From assembly GCA_023395735.1 (NCBI GenBank), contig JAEWYI010000083.1, forward strand, positions 1 to 14,435: a DNA stretch of 14,435 nt, read 5' to 3'. The notes beneath the pieces were generated by a model, which saw only the letters and a program-made list of their open reading frames with translations, was not told the DNA's origin and did no database searches. Within the stretch, counting starts at the first letter, position 1. The number at the start of each line of letters is the position of its first letter. Of this stretch, positions 7,342 through 14,392 are shown one piece after another. This stretch comes from Cyanobacteria bacterium OH_SFB_17. GTDB taxonomy: Bacteria; Cyanobacteriota; Vampirovibrionia; Gastranaerophilales; Gastranaerophilaceae. The translations under genes and the position numbers were made by a program.

Positions 7342-8109
7342 TTATCTATTATTTTTTTCATAACAATTCTCAATTACAGTTTGCTTTATTTTAGATTTAA
7401 ACATATCAAAGGAGCGAAGAATATCATAATCAGAATCGCCGCCGGCAAATAGCGATTTATTTTTCAGTTTATTTGTCAATAATTTCACAAAATTTTGTTG
7501 TTCGTTTTGAGGGCTTAGATATTGTAGAAAATTTCTTGCAAAAATAACATTATTTTCATTTTTATTTATTTCATTTAAGGCCTCATTTGCATCAATATTT
7601 TTGAAAACAACAGAATCTTTTAGAATATTATTTATTTTGGCAGGATAGGTCATAATGTTTTGGCACAGACGTTTTTGACCTGTCTTTGTTATGAATTGAG
7701 AATAATGCGAACGTGTAAAACCATTAATCATTAACAAATCTTGTTCGCTTACGTTCAATTTCCCTTGAATAGGTTTTTTTAGAATGATTTTATCTTTATC
7801 AGAAGCAATAATAGGGAAAAATTTCTCCGCATTTTTTTTACCAAGTTTTGAGATTAAAAGCATGGCTAGAGTGTAAGGCTCAGAGCCATCAGAACAAGCA
7901 AGACAATAAATATTTACTTTTTTATCGGCTCTGAATCTATCAATAAGATTATCCGCAAAGCGATTCCAATCGAGATCTTCTCTGAAAAATGTCGTCCAAT
8001 TCCGATTAGTCACATTACCGTTAGCTCTTGTAACTCTCATTGATGAGGTAAAATTACAATAATTATTGTATCTATTGGGTTGATTTTGATAATTTGAATG
8101 AATTTTCAT
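7342..8109 (-). CDS. CheR-like SAM-dependent methyltransferase, stand-alone
   Basis: The protein has 255 residues. ATG 8109 is chosen over an upstream TTG at 8130; neither has a clear ribosome binding site. The SAM-binding motif IYCLACSDGSEPYTLAMLL (67-85) corresponds to the CheR signature AGCSxGEEPYSLAM. Asp104 in IIASDKDK sits where CheR has the ATDID acidic residue. VIFARNFLQYLSPQNEQQ (188-205) matches the CheR segment FCRNVLIYF, and LFAGGDSD (220-227) matches its FLGHSE end. CheR enzymes methylate glutamates of chemoreceptors, but no chemotaxis gene is nearby and the usual N-terminal helical domain is missing. Residues 1-40 are instead an Asn-rich tail (YQNQPNRYNNYCNFTSS). The substrate is therefore unknown. 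The methyltransferase fold is well supported. Confidence 0.8.
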   Translation of the reverse strand: MKIHSNYQNQPNRYNNYCNFTSSMRVTRANGNVTNRNWTTFFREDLDWNRFADNLIDRFRADKKVNIYCLACSDGSEPYTLAMLLISKLGKKNAEKFFPIIASDKDKIILKKPIQGKLNVSEQDLLMINGFTRSHYSQFITKTGQKRLCQNIMTYPAKINNILKDSVVFKNIDANEALNEINKNENNVIFARNFLQYLSPQNEQQNFVKLLTNKLKNKSLFAGGDSDYDILRSFDMFKSKIKQTVIENCYEKNNR

Positions 8110-8311
8110 ACTTATGAAACAAGCAAACAAAAAATTATTTGTCAGAGATTAATAGAATGTAAACAAATATTTCTCAAAAAGACATTATAACCTTTTTTAC
8201 AAATCGCTTATAAAAAATTTACATTTGTTGAAATCGTCATGCTGACACTATTTAAACCTGTTTGTTTTTATAAAGATATGTAAAGATTAATACTTTATAT
8301 GGAGGAGTCTT
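8110..8311. other. AT-rich gap upstream of the CheR-like and AAA-R3H genes
   Basis: This divergent gap is very AT rich. The only features I see are a minus-strand TATAAT at 8184-8189, a possible -10 for the CheR-like gene without a matching -35, and a ribosome binding site GGAGGAG at 8301-8307. I see no RNA gene, repeat or strong hairpin. Confidence 0.4.
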
Positions 8312-8450
8312 GTGGGTAAAACTTCAAAAAAGTGGTATAATACGACTAGAGGTACTTACCAAAAAAGGTGATGAATATGCGATAGACAAGTTTCCCTGGT
8401 TATACAGCAAGAAAGGGCCAAGATATGAACAAAGTGCAATTTCACAGTGA
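8312..8450 (+). pseudogene. Possible frameshifted micro-ORF before the AAA-R3H gene
   Basis: GTG 8312 lies 6 bases after GGAGG (8301-8305) and opens MGKTSKKWYNTTRGTYQKR, ending at TGA 8369-8371. Directly past the A6 run at 8361-8366 the +1 frame reads GDEYAIDKFPWLYSKKGPRY and continues to TGA 8448-8450. Both halves have protein-like composition (basic, aromatic, balanced). With one A less in the run they would join to a single basic protein of about 45 residues overlapping the next gene by 26 bases. An alternative continuous reading from TTG 8310 in that second frame also exists, but its start is only 4 bases from the ribosome binding site. I do not recognise either product. A chance arrangement in the leader of the next gene is possible. 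Confidence 0.35.
8333..8341 (+). promoter_or_regulatory. Extended -10 element upstream of the AAA-R3H gene
   Basis: TGGTATAAT matches an extended -10 consensus 84 bases before ATG 8425. A weak -35 candidate (TTGTGG at 8310-8315) is 20 bases upstream. It overlaps the micro-ORF described at 8312, so only one of the two readings may be functional. Confidence 0.45.
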
Positions 8451-10056
8451 TCTGGACAGATTAATTGAAATTCTGCCTGATAAGGTACGAAAGCACATAA
8501 ACTATGACAACATGGAAGATGTAATAGAAATAGTTTTAGATATCGGCAGGCTGCCGGAAGTTCGACATTCAGGAGGGAAAATTGATTGTTTAGGCTCAGT
8601 CCTTATAGATGAAAGTGATTTGCTGTATATCACACAGAGAGTTCAAGACTTCACCTCAGATAACCGTTCAGGAATCCCCGGAACACTCCACAGAATTAGT
8701 GCAATAAGAAACAGACAAGGAAAAATTGTTGGTCTTACTTGCAGAATTGGAAGAGTTGTTACGGGGACGATTTCATGTATAAAGGATTATGTAAGCAAAG
8801 GTAAGAGTATTCTTTTCCTTGGTCGTCCCGGAGTTGGAAAAACAACAAAACTAAGAGAGATTTCAAGGCTTATGGCTGATGAAATCGGCAAAAGGGTTAT
8901 TGTTGTCGATACTTCAAATGAAATTGCAGGAGATGGGGATTATCCGCATCCGGCAATTGGAAAAGCGCGCAGAATGCAGGTTAAGCAGCCAGAATTTCAA
9001 AAAGATATTATGATTGAGGCGGTTGAAAACCATACGCCAGAAGTCATTGTAGTTGATGAGATAGGAACAGAAGAGGAAGCTCAGGCAGCGAGAACAATTG
9101 CAGAGCGTGGTGTAATGTTGATTGCAACAGCGCACGGAAACACTTTAGAAAACTTGATAAAAAACCCTACGCTTTCAGATTTGGTCGGCGGAATCCAGTC
9201 AGTAACTCTAGGTGATGATGAAGCGAAGCGAAGAGGCAGTCAGAAAACAGTTTTGGAACGTGAAAAACAGCCTACTTTCGATATTGTGATAGAGATTATT
9301 GACAGAAACACTCTTGCTGTATACAAAGATACTTCAGAAGCGGTTGATTATATTCTCAGAGGATGGCCAATCAGAACGGAAATCAGAAAAGTTGATCAAA
9401 ATTATGACGAAAAAATAAAAGAGGAAGCAAAGCTTGAAGAAATGAAGCCGGTTGTTGTCGAAGAAAAACCTATGATACAGCCAGTACAAACCCATGTTCA
9501 AGACAGCTTAAAGTTCAGTTTTTCCAGAAAAGATTATGTAAAAGAAGTAAAAGGTTTCAAAAAAATCTACATTTATGCAGTTTCCAGAAGTATTGTTGAA
9601 AAAGTTATTGAAAGACTCGATTTGAATGCAGAAATCACAAGAAACGTGGAAGATGCAGATATTGTAATAGCTCATAAAAACTTTGCAAAAGGCGGAGCAA
9701 AAATATTGAGCGTTGCAAATGATTACAGAATTCAAGTTTTTTATGTAAAAACAAATTCAATGGCACAAATTCAAAAAGTTATGAAAGAGGCTTTGGGAAT
9801 TCAAGAAACTTCAGAAACTCTTCAAGGGTATTATGATGAGGCCGAAAGAGCGTTGGATGAGGCGAAAGCTGCAATCGCAAAAATTTTAGAGGGTGAAGAA
9901 CATATTGAACTTACCCCGCAAAATCAAAAAATAAGAAAGCTTCAACACGAGTTGGTAGAGCAACATAATCTTGCGAGCCAAAGCGTCGGCGAAGGTGAAC
10001 AACGCCACTTGAAAATTGTCGGCGGAAAAGATTTTGAAGAAAAAAACGTAAGCTAG
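8425..10056 (+). CDS. AAA ATPase with C-terminal R3H domain, Ycf45/SpoIIIAA-like
   Basis: This 543-residue protein couples a P-loop ATPase to a single-stranded nucleic acid binding domain. Residues 1-125 form the N-terminal domain of Ycf45-like proteins (GSVLIDESDLLYITQRVQDF, IPGTLHRISAIRNRQGKIVG). Walker A is GRPGVGKTT at 133-141, Walker B is VIVVDEIG at 207-214, and IATAHGNT at 233-240 is a sensor-like strand. A linker rich in Glu, Lys and Val (about 325-360) leads to an extra alpha/beta domain (about 375-460). The R3H domain at about 480-532 has R504 and H508 in RKLQH, then LASQSVGEGEQRHLKIV. The family is conserved in cyanobacteria and plastids; the exact function is not established, and a role in RNA or DNA handling is inferred. 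The start has only a weak ribosome binding site (AAAGGG). No terminator follows. Confidence 0.9.
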   Translation: MNKVQFHSDLDRLIEILPDKVRKHINYDNMEDVIEIVLDIGRLPEVRHSGGKIDCLGSVLIDESDLLYITQRVQDFTSDNRSGIPGTLHRISAIRNRQGKIVGLTCRIGRVVTGTISCIKDYVSKGKSILFLGRPGVGKTTKLREISRLMADEIGKRVIVVDTSNEIAGDGDYPHPAIGKARRMQVKQPEFQKDIMIEAVENHTPEVIVVDEIGTEEEAQAARTIAERGVMLIATAHGNTLENLIKNPTLSDLVGGIQSVTLGDDEAKRRGSQKTVLEREKQPTFDIVIEIIDRNTLAVYKDTSEAVDYILRGWPIRTEIRKVDQNYDEKIKEEAKLEEMKPVVVEEKPMIQPVQTHVQDSLKFSFSRKDYVKEVKGFKKIYIYAVSRSIVEKVIERLDLNAEITRNVEDADIVIAHKNFAKGGAKILSVANDYRIQVFYVKTNSMAQIQKVMKEALGIQETSETLQGYYDEAERALDEAKAAIAKILEGEEHIELTPQNQKIRKLQHELVEQHNLASQSVGEGEQRHLKIVGGKDFEEKNVS

Positions 10057-10100
10057 AAAATTAATATTTTATAATTGATGTATTTTACTCTTGTATTCAA

Positions 10101-10129
10101 TTGACAAAAGTATTTGATGATTTTATAAC
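10101..10129 (+). promoter_or_regulatory. Sigma70 promoter of uvsE, positioned for a leaderless mRNA
   Basis: A perfect TTGACA (10101-10106), a 17-base spacer and TATAAC (10124-10129) end only 6 bases before the ATG at 10136. The predicted transcription start coincides with the start codon, and no Shine-Dalgarno sequence is present. Confidence 0.75.
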
Positions 10130-10135
10130 TGAAAA

Positions 10136-11059
10136 ATGAAACATCGAATCGGATACGCGTGCATAAATATTTCAAGCGGTATAACTGTAAACAAAACTTG
10201 CAGGCTAGCCAGTGCTAGTGAGCAGAGGCTGCATGAAATTATTCAATTCAATTTGTCAGGTCTGAAAAAAGTTTTGGAATGGAATAAAAACAATAATATA
10301 AAGCTTTTTAGAATAAGTTCTGACACAATTCCTTTTGCTTCTCATCCAGTCAATAAGATTGAGTGGTGGGATGAATACAAAGATGAATTTGAAAAAATAG
10401 GCAAATATATAAAAGAAAATGATATTCGGGTTTACATGCACCCAAACCCGATTGTATATCTTAATTCTTTGAGCCCTGAAGTAGTTAAAAATTCTATAAA
10501 AGAGCTTGAGTGGCACGTCAAATTTCTTGATTCTTTCAATCTTGATTCTACTCACAAAATAGTTTTTCACGCAGGTGGAGCCTATGGAAACAAGCCAGAG
10601 GCAATTAAAAGATTTATCAAGGCATATAACGATTTGCCGCAAAAATTTAAAAACAGGCTTACGCTTGAAAATGATGATAAAATTTATAACGTTTGGGATT
10701 TGATAAAAATAAACGAATCTACAGGAATCCCTCTGGTTTTTGATAATCTTCATCACCAAGTTTTAAACACAAGTCAATCAAAAGATAAAGATGTTGAGTC
10801 TATTATGAAAAAATTTTTCTCGACTTGGGATGAAAAATCAGGTTTGCCTGACATACATTACTCAAATCAAAAAGAAAACGCACGTGCAGGAAGTCATTCA
10901 GAATCTGTCGATACCGATGCCTTTGCTGACTTTTTCCTAAAGTATTATCATCTGGATTTTGATATAATTTTTGAAACAAAAAACAAAGAAAAAAGCGTGT
11001 TGGATGTTTATAAAATGTTTAAAACGGATAAAAGGTTTAAAAATCTTGATTTGTTTTAA
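10136..11059 (+). CDS. uvsE: UV DNA damage endonuclease UvsE/UvdE
   Basis: The 307-residue TIM-barrel endonuclease nicks DNA directly 5' to UV photoproducts and other lesions, starting alternative excision repair without the UvrABC complex. ATG 10136 is supported by the family-typical start RIGYACIN. Visible family motifs in order are LFRISSDTIPFASHP, VYMHPNP, IVFHAGGAYGNK, LTLENDD, LVFDNLHHQV, DIHYSNQ and DIIFETKNKE. These supply the His, Glu and Asp ligands for the metal ions and the conserved lysine. Length is normal and nothing is missing. It appears to be transcribed alone from a promoter that places the ATG at the mRNA 5' end. Its stop overlaps the stop of the convergent neighbour by three bases. 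Confidence 0.95.
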   Translation: MKHRIGYACINISSGITVNKTCRLASASEQRLHEIIQFNLSGLKKVLEWNKNNNIKLFRISSDTIPFASHPVNKIEWWDEYKDEFEKIGKYIKENDIRVYMHPNPIVYLNSLSPEVVKNSIKELEWHVKFLDSFNLDSTHKIVFHAGGAYGNKPEAIKRFIKAYNDLPQKFKNRLTLENDDKIYNVWDLIKINESTGIPLVFDNLHHQVLNTSQSKDKDVESIMKKFFSTWDEKSGLPDIHYSNQKENARAGSHSESVDTDAFADFFLKYYHLDFDIIFETKNKEKSVLDVYKMFKTDKRFKNLDLF

Positions 11060-11655
11060 ATATAAAAATCAACTTCATGTTTTTCAGCATTTTTTAACAA
11101 ATTGTTAACCCCATAGTTACTTGAAAGAGGGAAATCCGTCCTTGCAATGAGGTCGTCTTGAGCTTTTTCCGCGTTTTTAAATAAGGTTACAAAATAAGCA
11201 TTATCCGCAATTTTTATTGATGCAAGCTTTGGATAAGGATATTTTGATACCTCTGGTGAACTCCAAACTTTGTGAATAAAATCTAGTAACTCGACAGCGA
11301 AACCTGTCAAGGATTGAGCCCCATTCATTTCGGTTGTCAAATCTTTTATTTCGTCTTTCACAACAGGCATGGGTTCATTCATAAAACCTTTTACAAAATA
11401 TTTTATTTTTCCCGCAAAAACTTCATCATAAGCTTTTGGCATCCTATTATATTTTTTACCGGCTAGCACAAATTCATTAGGATCATTTGTATATTCAAAT
11501 GCTTCTCTTACCTTGTTATTTTCTGAAAAATTATAGCAAGCTTTTTTTACTTCAAGGAGATCTTTTTTAGATAGAGGAAAGTCTATAGTATTATCATTTG
11601 CCAATGACAAAAATTTTATTAATTTGCTTTCTTCCGGTTTGATTGCGAAATTCAT
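11056..11655 (-). CDS. Unrecognised 199-residue soluble protein
   Basis: I do not recognise this protein. ATG 11655 is chosen over a longer open extension because the extension runs through the terminator at 11763-11809, and GAAGGT lies 7 bases before the ATG. The product has no signal peptide or membrane segment. It is rich in Lys, Glu, Asn and Phe, with a mid-protein segment FAGKIKYFVKGFMNEPMPVV and a probable helix GFAVELLDFIHKVW. Two Tyr/Pro runs (SKYPYPKLASIK) suggest a compact alpha/beta fold, but this is weak. The gene is convergent with uvsE, with the two stops sharing TTAA, and stands alone between terminators. A lineage-specific cytosolic protein is the most that can be said. Confidence 0.75.
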   Translation of the reverse strand: MNFAIKPEESKLIKFLSLANDNTIDFPLSKKDLLEVKKACYNFSENNKVREAFEYTNDPNEFVLAGKKYNRMPKAYDEVFAGKIKYFVKGFMNEPMPVVKDEIKDLTTEMNGAQSLTGFAVELLDFIHKVWSSPEVSKYPYPKLASIKIADNAYFVTLFKNAEKAQDDLIARTDFPLSSNYGVNNLLKNAEKHEVDFYI

Positions 11656-11762
11656 ATAATTACCTTCTAATAAATTTATTAATTTTATTTTACTATAGTG
11701 AGAAAAATGCAACATGAAAAAATTTGCTTTTAAGCGAAAAATATTTACAAATATTAATTTAA

Positions 11763-11809
11763 AAAAAAAGGGGCGATTTGCAGCTAAACTGTAAATCGCC
11801 CCTTTTTTT
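11763..11809 (-). terminator. Terminator of the NfeD-SPFH operon
   Basis: The stem GGGGCGATTTACAG with CTGCAAATCGCCCC (minus strand, one A-C mismatch, 5-base loop) is flanked by an A-run and a T-run. It lies 13 bases beyond the stop of the SPFH gene. On the plus strand the mismatch becomes a G-U pair, so it can also act in the other direction. Confidence 0.9.
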
Positions 11810-11821
11810 GATATTTTAAAT

Positions 11822-12796
11822 TTAAGCTTTTGTACCTTTGAACATTTCTTTGATTCCGTCAACCGAGCTTAAAATCCCTGTTGCTTCGTAAGGCATATAA
11901 ACAATTTTGTTGTTTTGGCCTTCTGTTATTGATTGTAGAGTGTCAAGGTATTTCATTGCAATAAGGTATTGATCCGGTTTACCTTTTCCGTCAATAGAAT
12001 CCACAACTATTTTGATAGCGTTCCCTTCAGCAGTTGCGTTGATTACTCTTGCTTGTGCATCCCCATCGGCTCTTAAAATAGCAGATTGTTTGTCCCCTTC
12101 TGCTCTGTTAATTTGCGCAAGCTTGTCCCCTTCCGCTTTTAAAATAGCTGCCTGTTTTAGACCTTCAGCTTCAAGAATTGCCGCACGCTTGTCACGTTCA
12201 GCCTTCATTTGTTTTTCCATCGCTTGTTGAATGTCTGTCGGAGGAATAATGTCTTGGAGCTCAACCCTGTTGACCTTTACACCCCATTTATTTGTCGCTT
12301 CATCCAATATCGCTCTCAGTTCTTGGTTGATCTTGTCACGCGAAACAAGGGTTTCGTCCAAATCAAGCTGACCTACAAGGTTTCTTAATGTAGTTTGCGT
12401 AAGTTTTTCTATCGCATCAGGAAGATTTTGGATTTCATATACTGCACTTTTTGGATCGATTATTTGAAAATATAAAAGAGCATTGATTCTTATTGAAACG
12501 TTGTCTTTTGTGATAACGTTTTGTTGAGGAAAATCGTAAACGGATTCTCTCAAATCGATTCTCGTTCTTTCTTTTATATAAGAATATGTTTGGCCATCCA
12601 GCCCTCTTTGAGTCGCTTTCCAAATCATTCCACGCGGTGCTTCCAAAATTGGGATTATAAAATTTAAACCCGATTGTAAAACTTTTTCAAATTTGCCAAG
12701 TCTTTCAATGATGACAACTTCTGCTTGTTGAACAATTACAACCCCTTTTACGACATATACAATCGCAAGTAAGATTAAAATCCATAATAATAACAT
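11822..12796 (-). CDS. SPFH/Band 7 membrane scaffold protein (stomatin/QmcA-like)
   Basis: The 324-residue protein belongs to the stomatin/paraslipin branch of SPFH proteins, which form oligomers at membranes and modulate membrane proteases and microdomains. ATG 12796 follows AAGGAG by 8 bases. Residues 2-24 are one hydrophobic segment that anchors the protein. The SPFH domain follows (VVIIERLGKFEKVLQSGLNF, IDLRESVYDFPQQNVITKDN, LQDIIPPTDIQQAMEKQMKA). A coiled-coil arm with near-repeats AEGDK, AEGDK and ADGDA is at about 215-260. The C-terminus (YLIAMKYLDTLQSI, KIVYMPYEATGIL) matches the family. It lies 14 bases downstream of an NfeD gene. The two families are partners by well-known gene association, and NfeD OB domains are thought to work with the SPFH oligomer. 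Confidence 0.95.
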   Translation of the reverse strand: MLLLWILILLAIVYVVKGVVIVQQAEVVIIERLGKFEKVLQSGLNFIIPILEAPRGMIWKATQRGLDGQTYSYIKERTRIDLRESVYDFPQQNVITKDNVSIRINALLYFQIIDPKSAVYEIQNLPDAIEKLTQTTLRNLVGQLDLDETLVSRDKINQELRAILDEATNKWGVKVNRVELQDIIPPTDIQQAMEKQMKAERDKRAAILEAEGLKQAAILKAEGDKLAQINRAEGDKQSAILRADGDAQARVINATAEGNAIKIVVDSIDGKGKPDQYLIAMKYLDTLQSITEGQNNKIVYMPYEATGILSSVDGIKEMFKGTKA

Positions 12797-12810
12797 AATT
12801 TTACTCCTTC

Positions 12811-13242
12811 TTATTTATAATCTTGTTTTTTTACAAAAAATACCAAACTCTCGTTTCTTATAATCACTACTTCGCTTCCAACAGGAATTTCTTCACCGTT
12901 TTCGCTAATTGCGTTCCATCTTTCATCATAAATAGAAATGGTTCCGCTTCTTTCCGTAATCGTTTCAACTACTTTTGCAGTTTTTCCAATATACTTGTCC
13001 TCTAATCCAGTTTTTTTGTCCCCGTTTTTTTTCTTTATCAAAAGCGGTCTTAAGAATAACAAAAATAGCGCAGAAAACACTACAAAAATCGGAACAATAA
13101 TATTCCAGTCAAAGAAAAATAACGCAAAAATTGCTGTTATAAAACAAGCGAGCGCAAAATTTAGGAAGAAAAACATAGGTGTGAAAATTTCTACTATTAA
13201 AAAAAGAAGCCCCGCGACAATCAAAACTTGCCAGATTTCCAT
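12811..13242 (-). CDS. NfeD-family membrane protein (short form)
   Basis: The protein has 143 residues. ATG 13242 lies 6 bases after AGGAGG. Residues 5-70 contain closely spaced hydrophobic segments (VLIVAGLLFLIVEIF, FALACFITAIFALFFF, IIVPIFVVFSALFLLFL), which fit three membrane helices. A short basic linker (RPLLIKKKNGDKK) leads to the C-terminal OB-fold at about 82-143 (YIGKTAKVVETI, GTISIYDERWNAIS, IPVGSEVVIIRNESLVFFV). It lacks the N-terminal ClpP-like protease domain of long NfeD proteins. It is the first gene of a two-gene operon with the SPFH protein, with which it is expected to act at the membrane. Confidence 0.92.
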   Translation of the reverse strand: MEIWQVLIVAGLLFLIVEIFTPMFFFLNFALACFITAIFALFFFDWNIIVPIFVVFSALFLLFLRPLLIKKKNGDKKTGLEDKYIGKTAKVVETITERSGTISIYDERWNAISENGEEIPVGSEVVIIRNESLVFFVKKQDYK

Positions 13243-13283
13243 ATAAACCTCCTATTGTATGTTGAATAGTCAACTGTAAATAA

Positions 13284-13319
13284 TCAGCTTAAGCACAAAT
13301 TTCTTTGTGTTTAAGCTGA
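13284..13319 (-). terminator. Probable hairpin terminator after the DUF1858 gene
   Basis: A 16-bp inverted repeat with one mismatch (arms 13284-13299 and 13304-13319, loop of 4) lies 15 bases beyond the DUF1858 stop. The T tract behind it on the minus strand is weak (TTATTTA), so termination may be partial. Confidence 0.5.
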
Positions 13320-13334
13320 AAATACAATCTTAAA

Positions 13335-13535
13335 TTAGTCGATTAATGCGTTAATTTCAGCAACCATTTGGTCAGGATCAAATCCGTGAACCTTTGCGCC
13401 AGCTTCAAGGTTTTCAAAACGAGCAGCCGCACATCCGATGCAACCCATTCCGTATTTTGAAAAAACTTCCAAGCTTTCAGGATATTGCTGTACAATATCA
13501 ATAATGCTCATTTCTTTTGTTACTTTATCAGACAT
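13335..13535 (-). CDS. DUF1858-type CxxC redox disulfide protein
   Basis: The 66-residue protein matches the small DUF1858 / hybrid-cluster-protein-associated redox disulfide group. The opening (VTKEMSIIDIVQQYPESLEVF) is followed by Cys32 and Cys35 in GMGCIGCAAARFENLEAGAK, then HGFDPDQMVAEIN. ATG 13535 follows AAGGAG by 7 bases. No signal peptide is present, so it is cytosolic. The CxxC pair with Gly before each Cys is expected to be redox active or to hold metal. The molecular role of the family is not established and no hybrid cluster protein gene lies in this window. A separate promoter is likely, because an upstream hairpin and a divergent small ORF separate it from the next gene. Confidence 0.88.
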   Translation of the reverse strand: MSDKVTKEMSIIDIVQQYPESLEVFSKYGMGCIGCAAARFENLEAGAKVHGFDPDQMVAEINALID

Positions 13536-13555
13536 ATTATTCTCCTTATCTGTTT

Positions 13556-13583
13556 AAAAGCAAAAATTTAAAAATTTGCTTTT
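13556..13583 (-). terminator. Weak AT-rich hairpin between the DUF1858 gene and a small ORF
   Basis: AAAAGCAAA at 13556-13564 pairs with TTTGCTTTT at 13575-13583 across a 10-base AT loop. It could stop minus-strand transcripts coming from the DUF151 gene, or form part of the DUF1858 leader. GC content is low, so support is weak. Confidence 0.35.
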
Positions 13584-13637
13584 TTATAAATAATCCTTAA
13601 ATTTATTATATCTAAAACAGAAAGGAAATAAACCCCT

Positions 13638-13817
13638 ATGAATTTGGTAAAAAACTTTTTTGATGACGATAGTGTAATTGTCGGACTGACAAGCTTTAAA
13701 ATATTTAAAAAAAACTACACAAATACTGCATCAATCGAACCAATATTCTTTAATCCGTTTGAATCAAACCGAATATTTGAAACAAATATCGACTCAAATG
13801 TCTTTTTAAAAGTCTAA
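13638..13817 (+). CDS. Small 59-residue protein, unrecognised
   Basis: ATG 13638 is preceded by AAAGGA (GGA at 13624-13626, 11 bases before) and the frame ends at TAA 13815-13817. The product begins MNLVKNFFDDDSVIVGLTSF, is rich in Phe, Asn and Asp, and ends NVFLKV. It has no membrane segment or Cys. I do not recognise it. The ORF exactly fills the space between the divergent DUF1858 gene and the convergent DUF151 gene, stopping two bases before the stop of the latter. This spacing and the absence of any other explanation for the segment favour a real gene, but conservation would be needed to prove it. Confidence 0.5.
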   Translation: MNLVKNFFDDDSVIVGLTSFKIFKKNYTNTASIEPIFFNPFESNRIFETNIDSNVFLKV

Positions 13818-13819
13818 CA

Positions 13820-14329
13820 TTACTGGTCAGATTCAGGATGATCCTTAAGCATTTTTTCAAAATCAGAAGGTTTTACGCTTTGGATAAAGTCTTTGAACTC
13901 TTTTGATTCTTCTTCGTCTCTTGCAGAATCTGTTGAAACAGCCCCGCTAGAAAGTACTGTCGAAGAAACAAAAATCGGCGCATCAACCCTTATTGCAACG
14001 GCAATCGCATCGGACGGTCTGGAGTCAACTTCAATCTCTTTGCCTTCTTTGTCAGCCAAAACTAAAGATGCAAAATAAGTCTCTTTTTCAACATCGTTAA
14101 TCTCCACCCTATCAAGCGTATAGCCTGTTTTTTCTATCATATTTATTATTAAGTCGTGGGTCATTGGTCTAGCAACTACAAGGTTTTCGATTTTTCTTAT
14201 TATGGCACTTGCCTCTGCGGAACCTATCCATATCGGAAGAGCTTTCCTGTTTTCCTTGTCATGCAATACAACGATAGGAGAACCAGTTCTCGTATCTAAA
14301 GCTATACCCATTACTCTCATTTCTATCAT
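13820..14329 (-). CDS. Bifunctional nuclease-family protein (DUF151/BFN)
   Basis: The 169-residue protein starts at ATG 14329, 8 bases after GAGG; an in-frame ATG at 14320 is less well placed. Residues 1-125 are a complete DUF151 domain: MRVMGIALDTRTGSPIVVL, LPIWIGSAEASAI, ARPMTHDLIINMI, EVDSRPSDAIAVAIR and APIFVSSTVL. Members have been described as nucleases with combined RNase and DNase activity in plants, and the bacterial role is uncertain. The tail (about 126-169) is acidic, rich in Asp, Glu and Ser, and specific to this protein. It has its own extended -10 promoter and converges on the 59-residue ORF with a two-base gap. Confidence 0.93.
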   Translation of the reverse strand: MIEMRVMGIALDTRTGSPIVVLHDKENRKALPIWIGSAEASAIIRKIENLVVARPMTHDLIINMIEKTGYTLDRVEINDVEKETYFASLVLADKEGKEIEVDSRPSDAIAVAIRVDAPIFVSSTVLSSGAVSTDSARDEEESKEFKDFIQSVKPSDFEKMLKDHPESDQ

Positions 14330-14380
14330 TTTTATAACCTCACGTTTATTGATTTTGTTGTCGCCTTAATTAACTTTTAT

Positions 14381-14389
14381 ATTATAACA
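14381..14389 (-). promoter_or_regulatory. Extended -10 promoter of the DUF151 gene
   Basis: TGTTATAAT on the minus strand is a perfect -10 with TG extension, 51 bases upstream of ATG 14329. No -35 consensus is present. The place where it would lie is inside the 8-bp repeat tract. Confidence 0.6.
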
Positions 14390-14392
14390 CAA

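Noticed and set aside
13261..13274. GTTGA-ATAG-TCAAC palindrome before nfeD as an operator
   Set aside because: A 5-bp palindrome in AT-rich DNA is expected by chance and no regulator is nearby.
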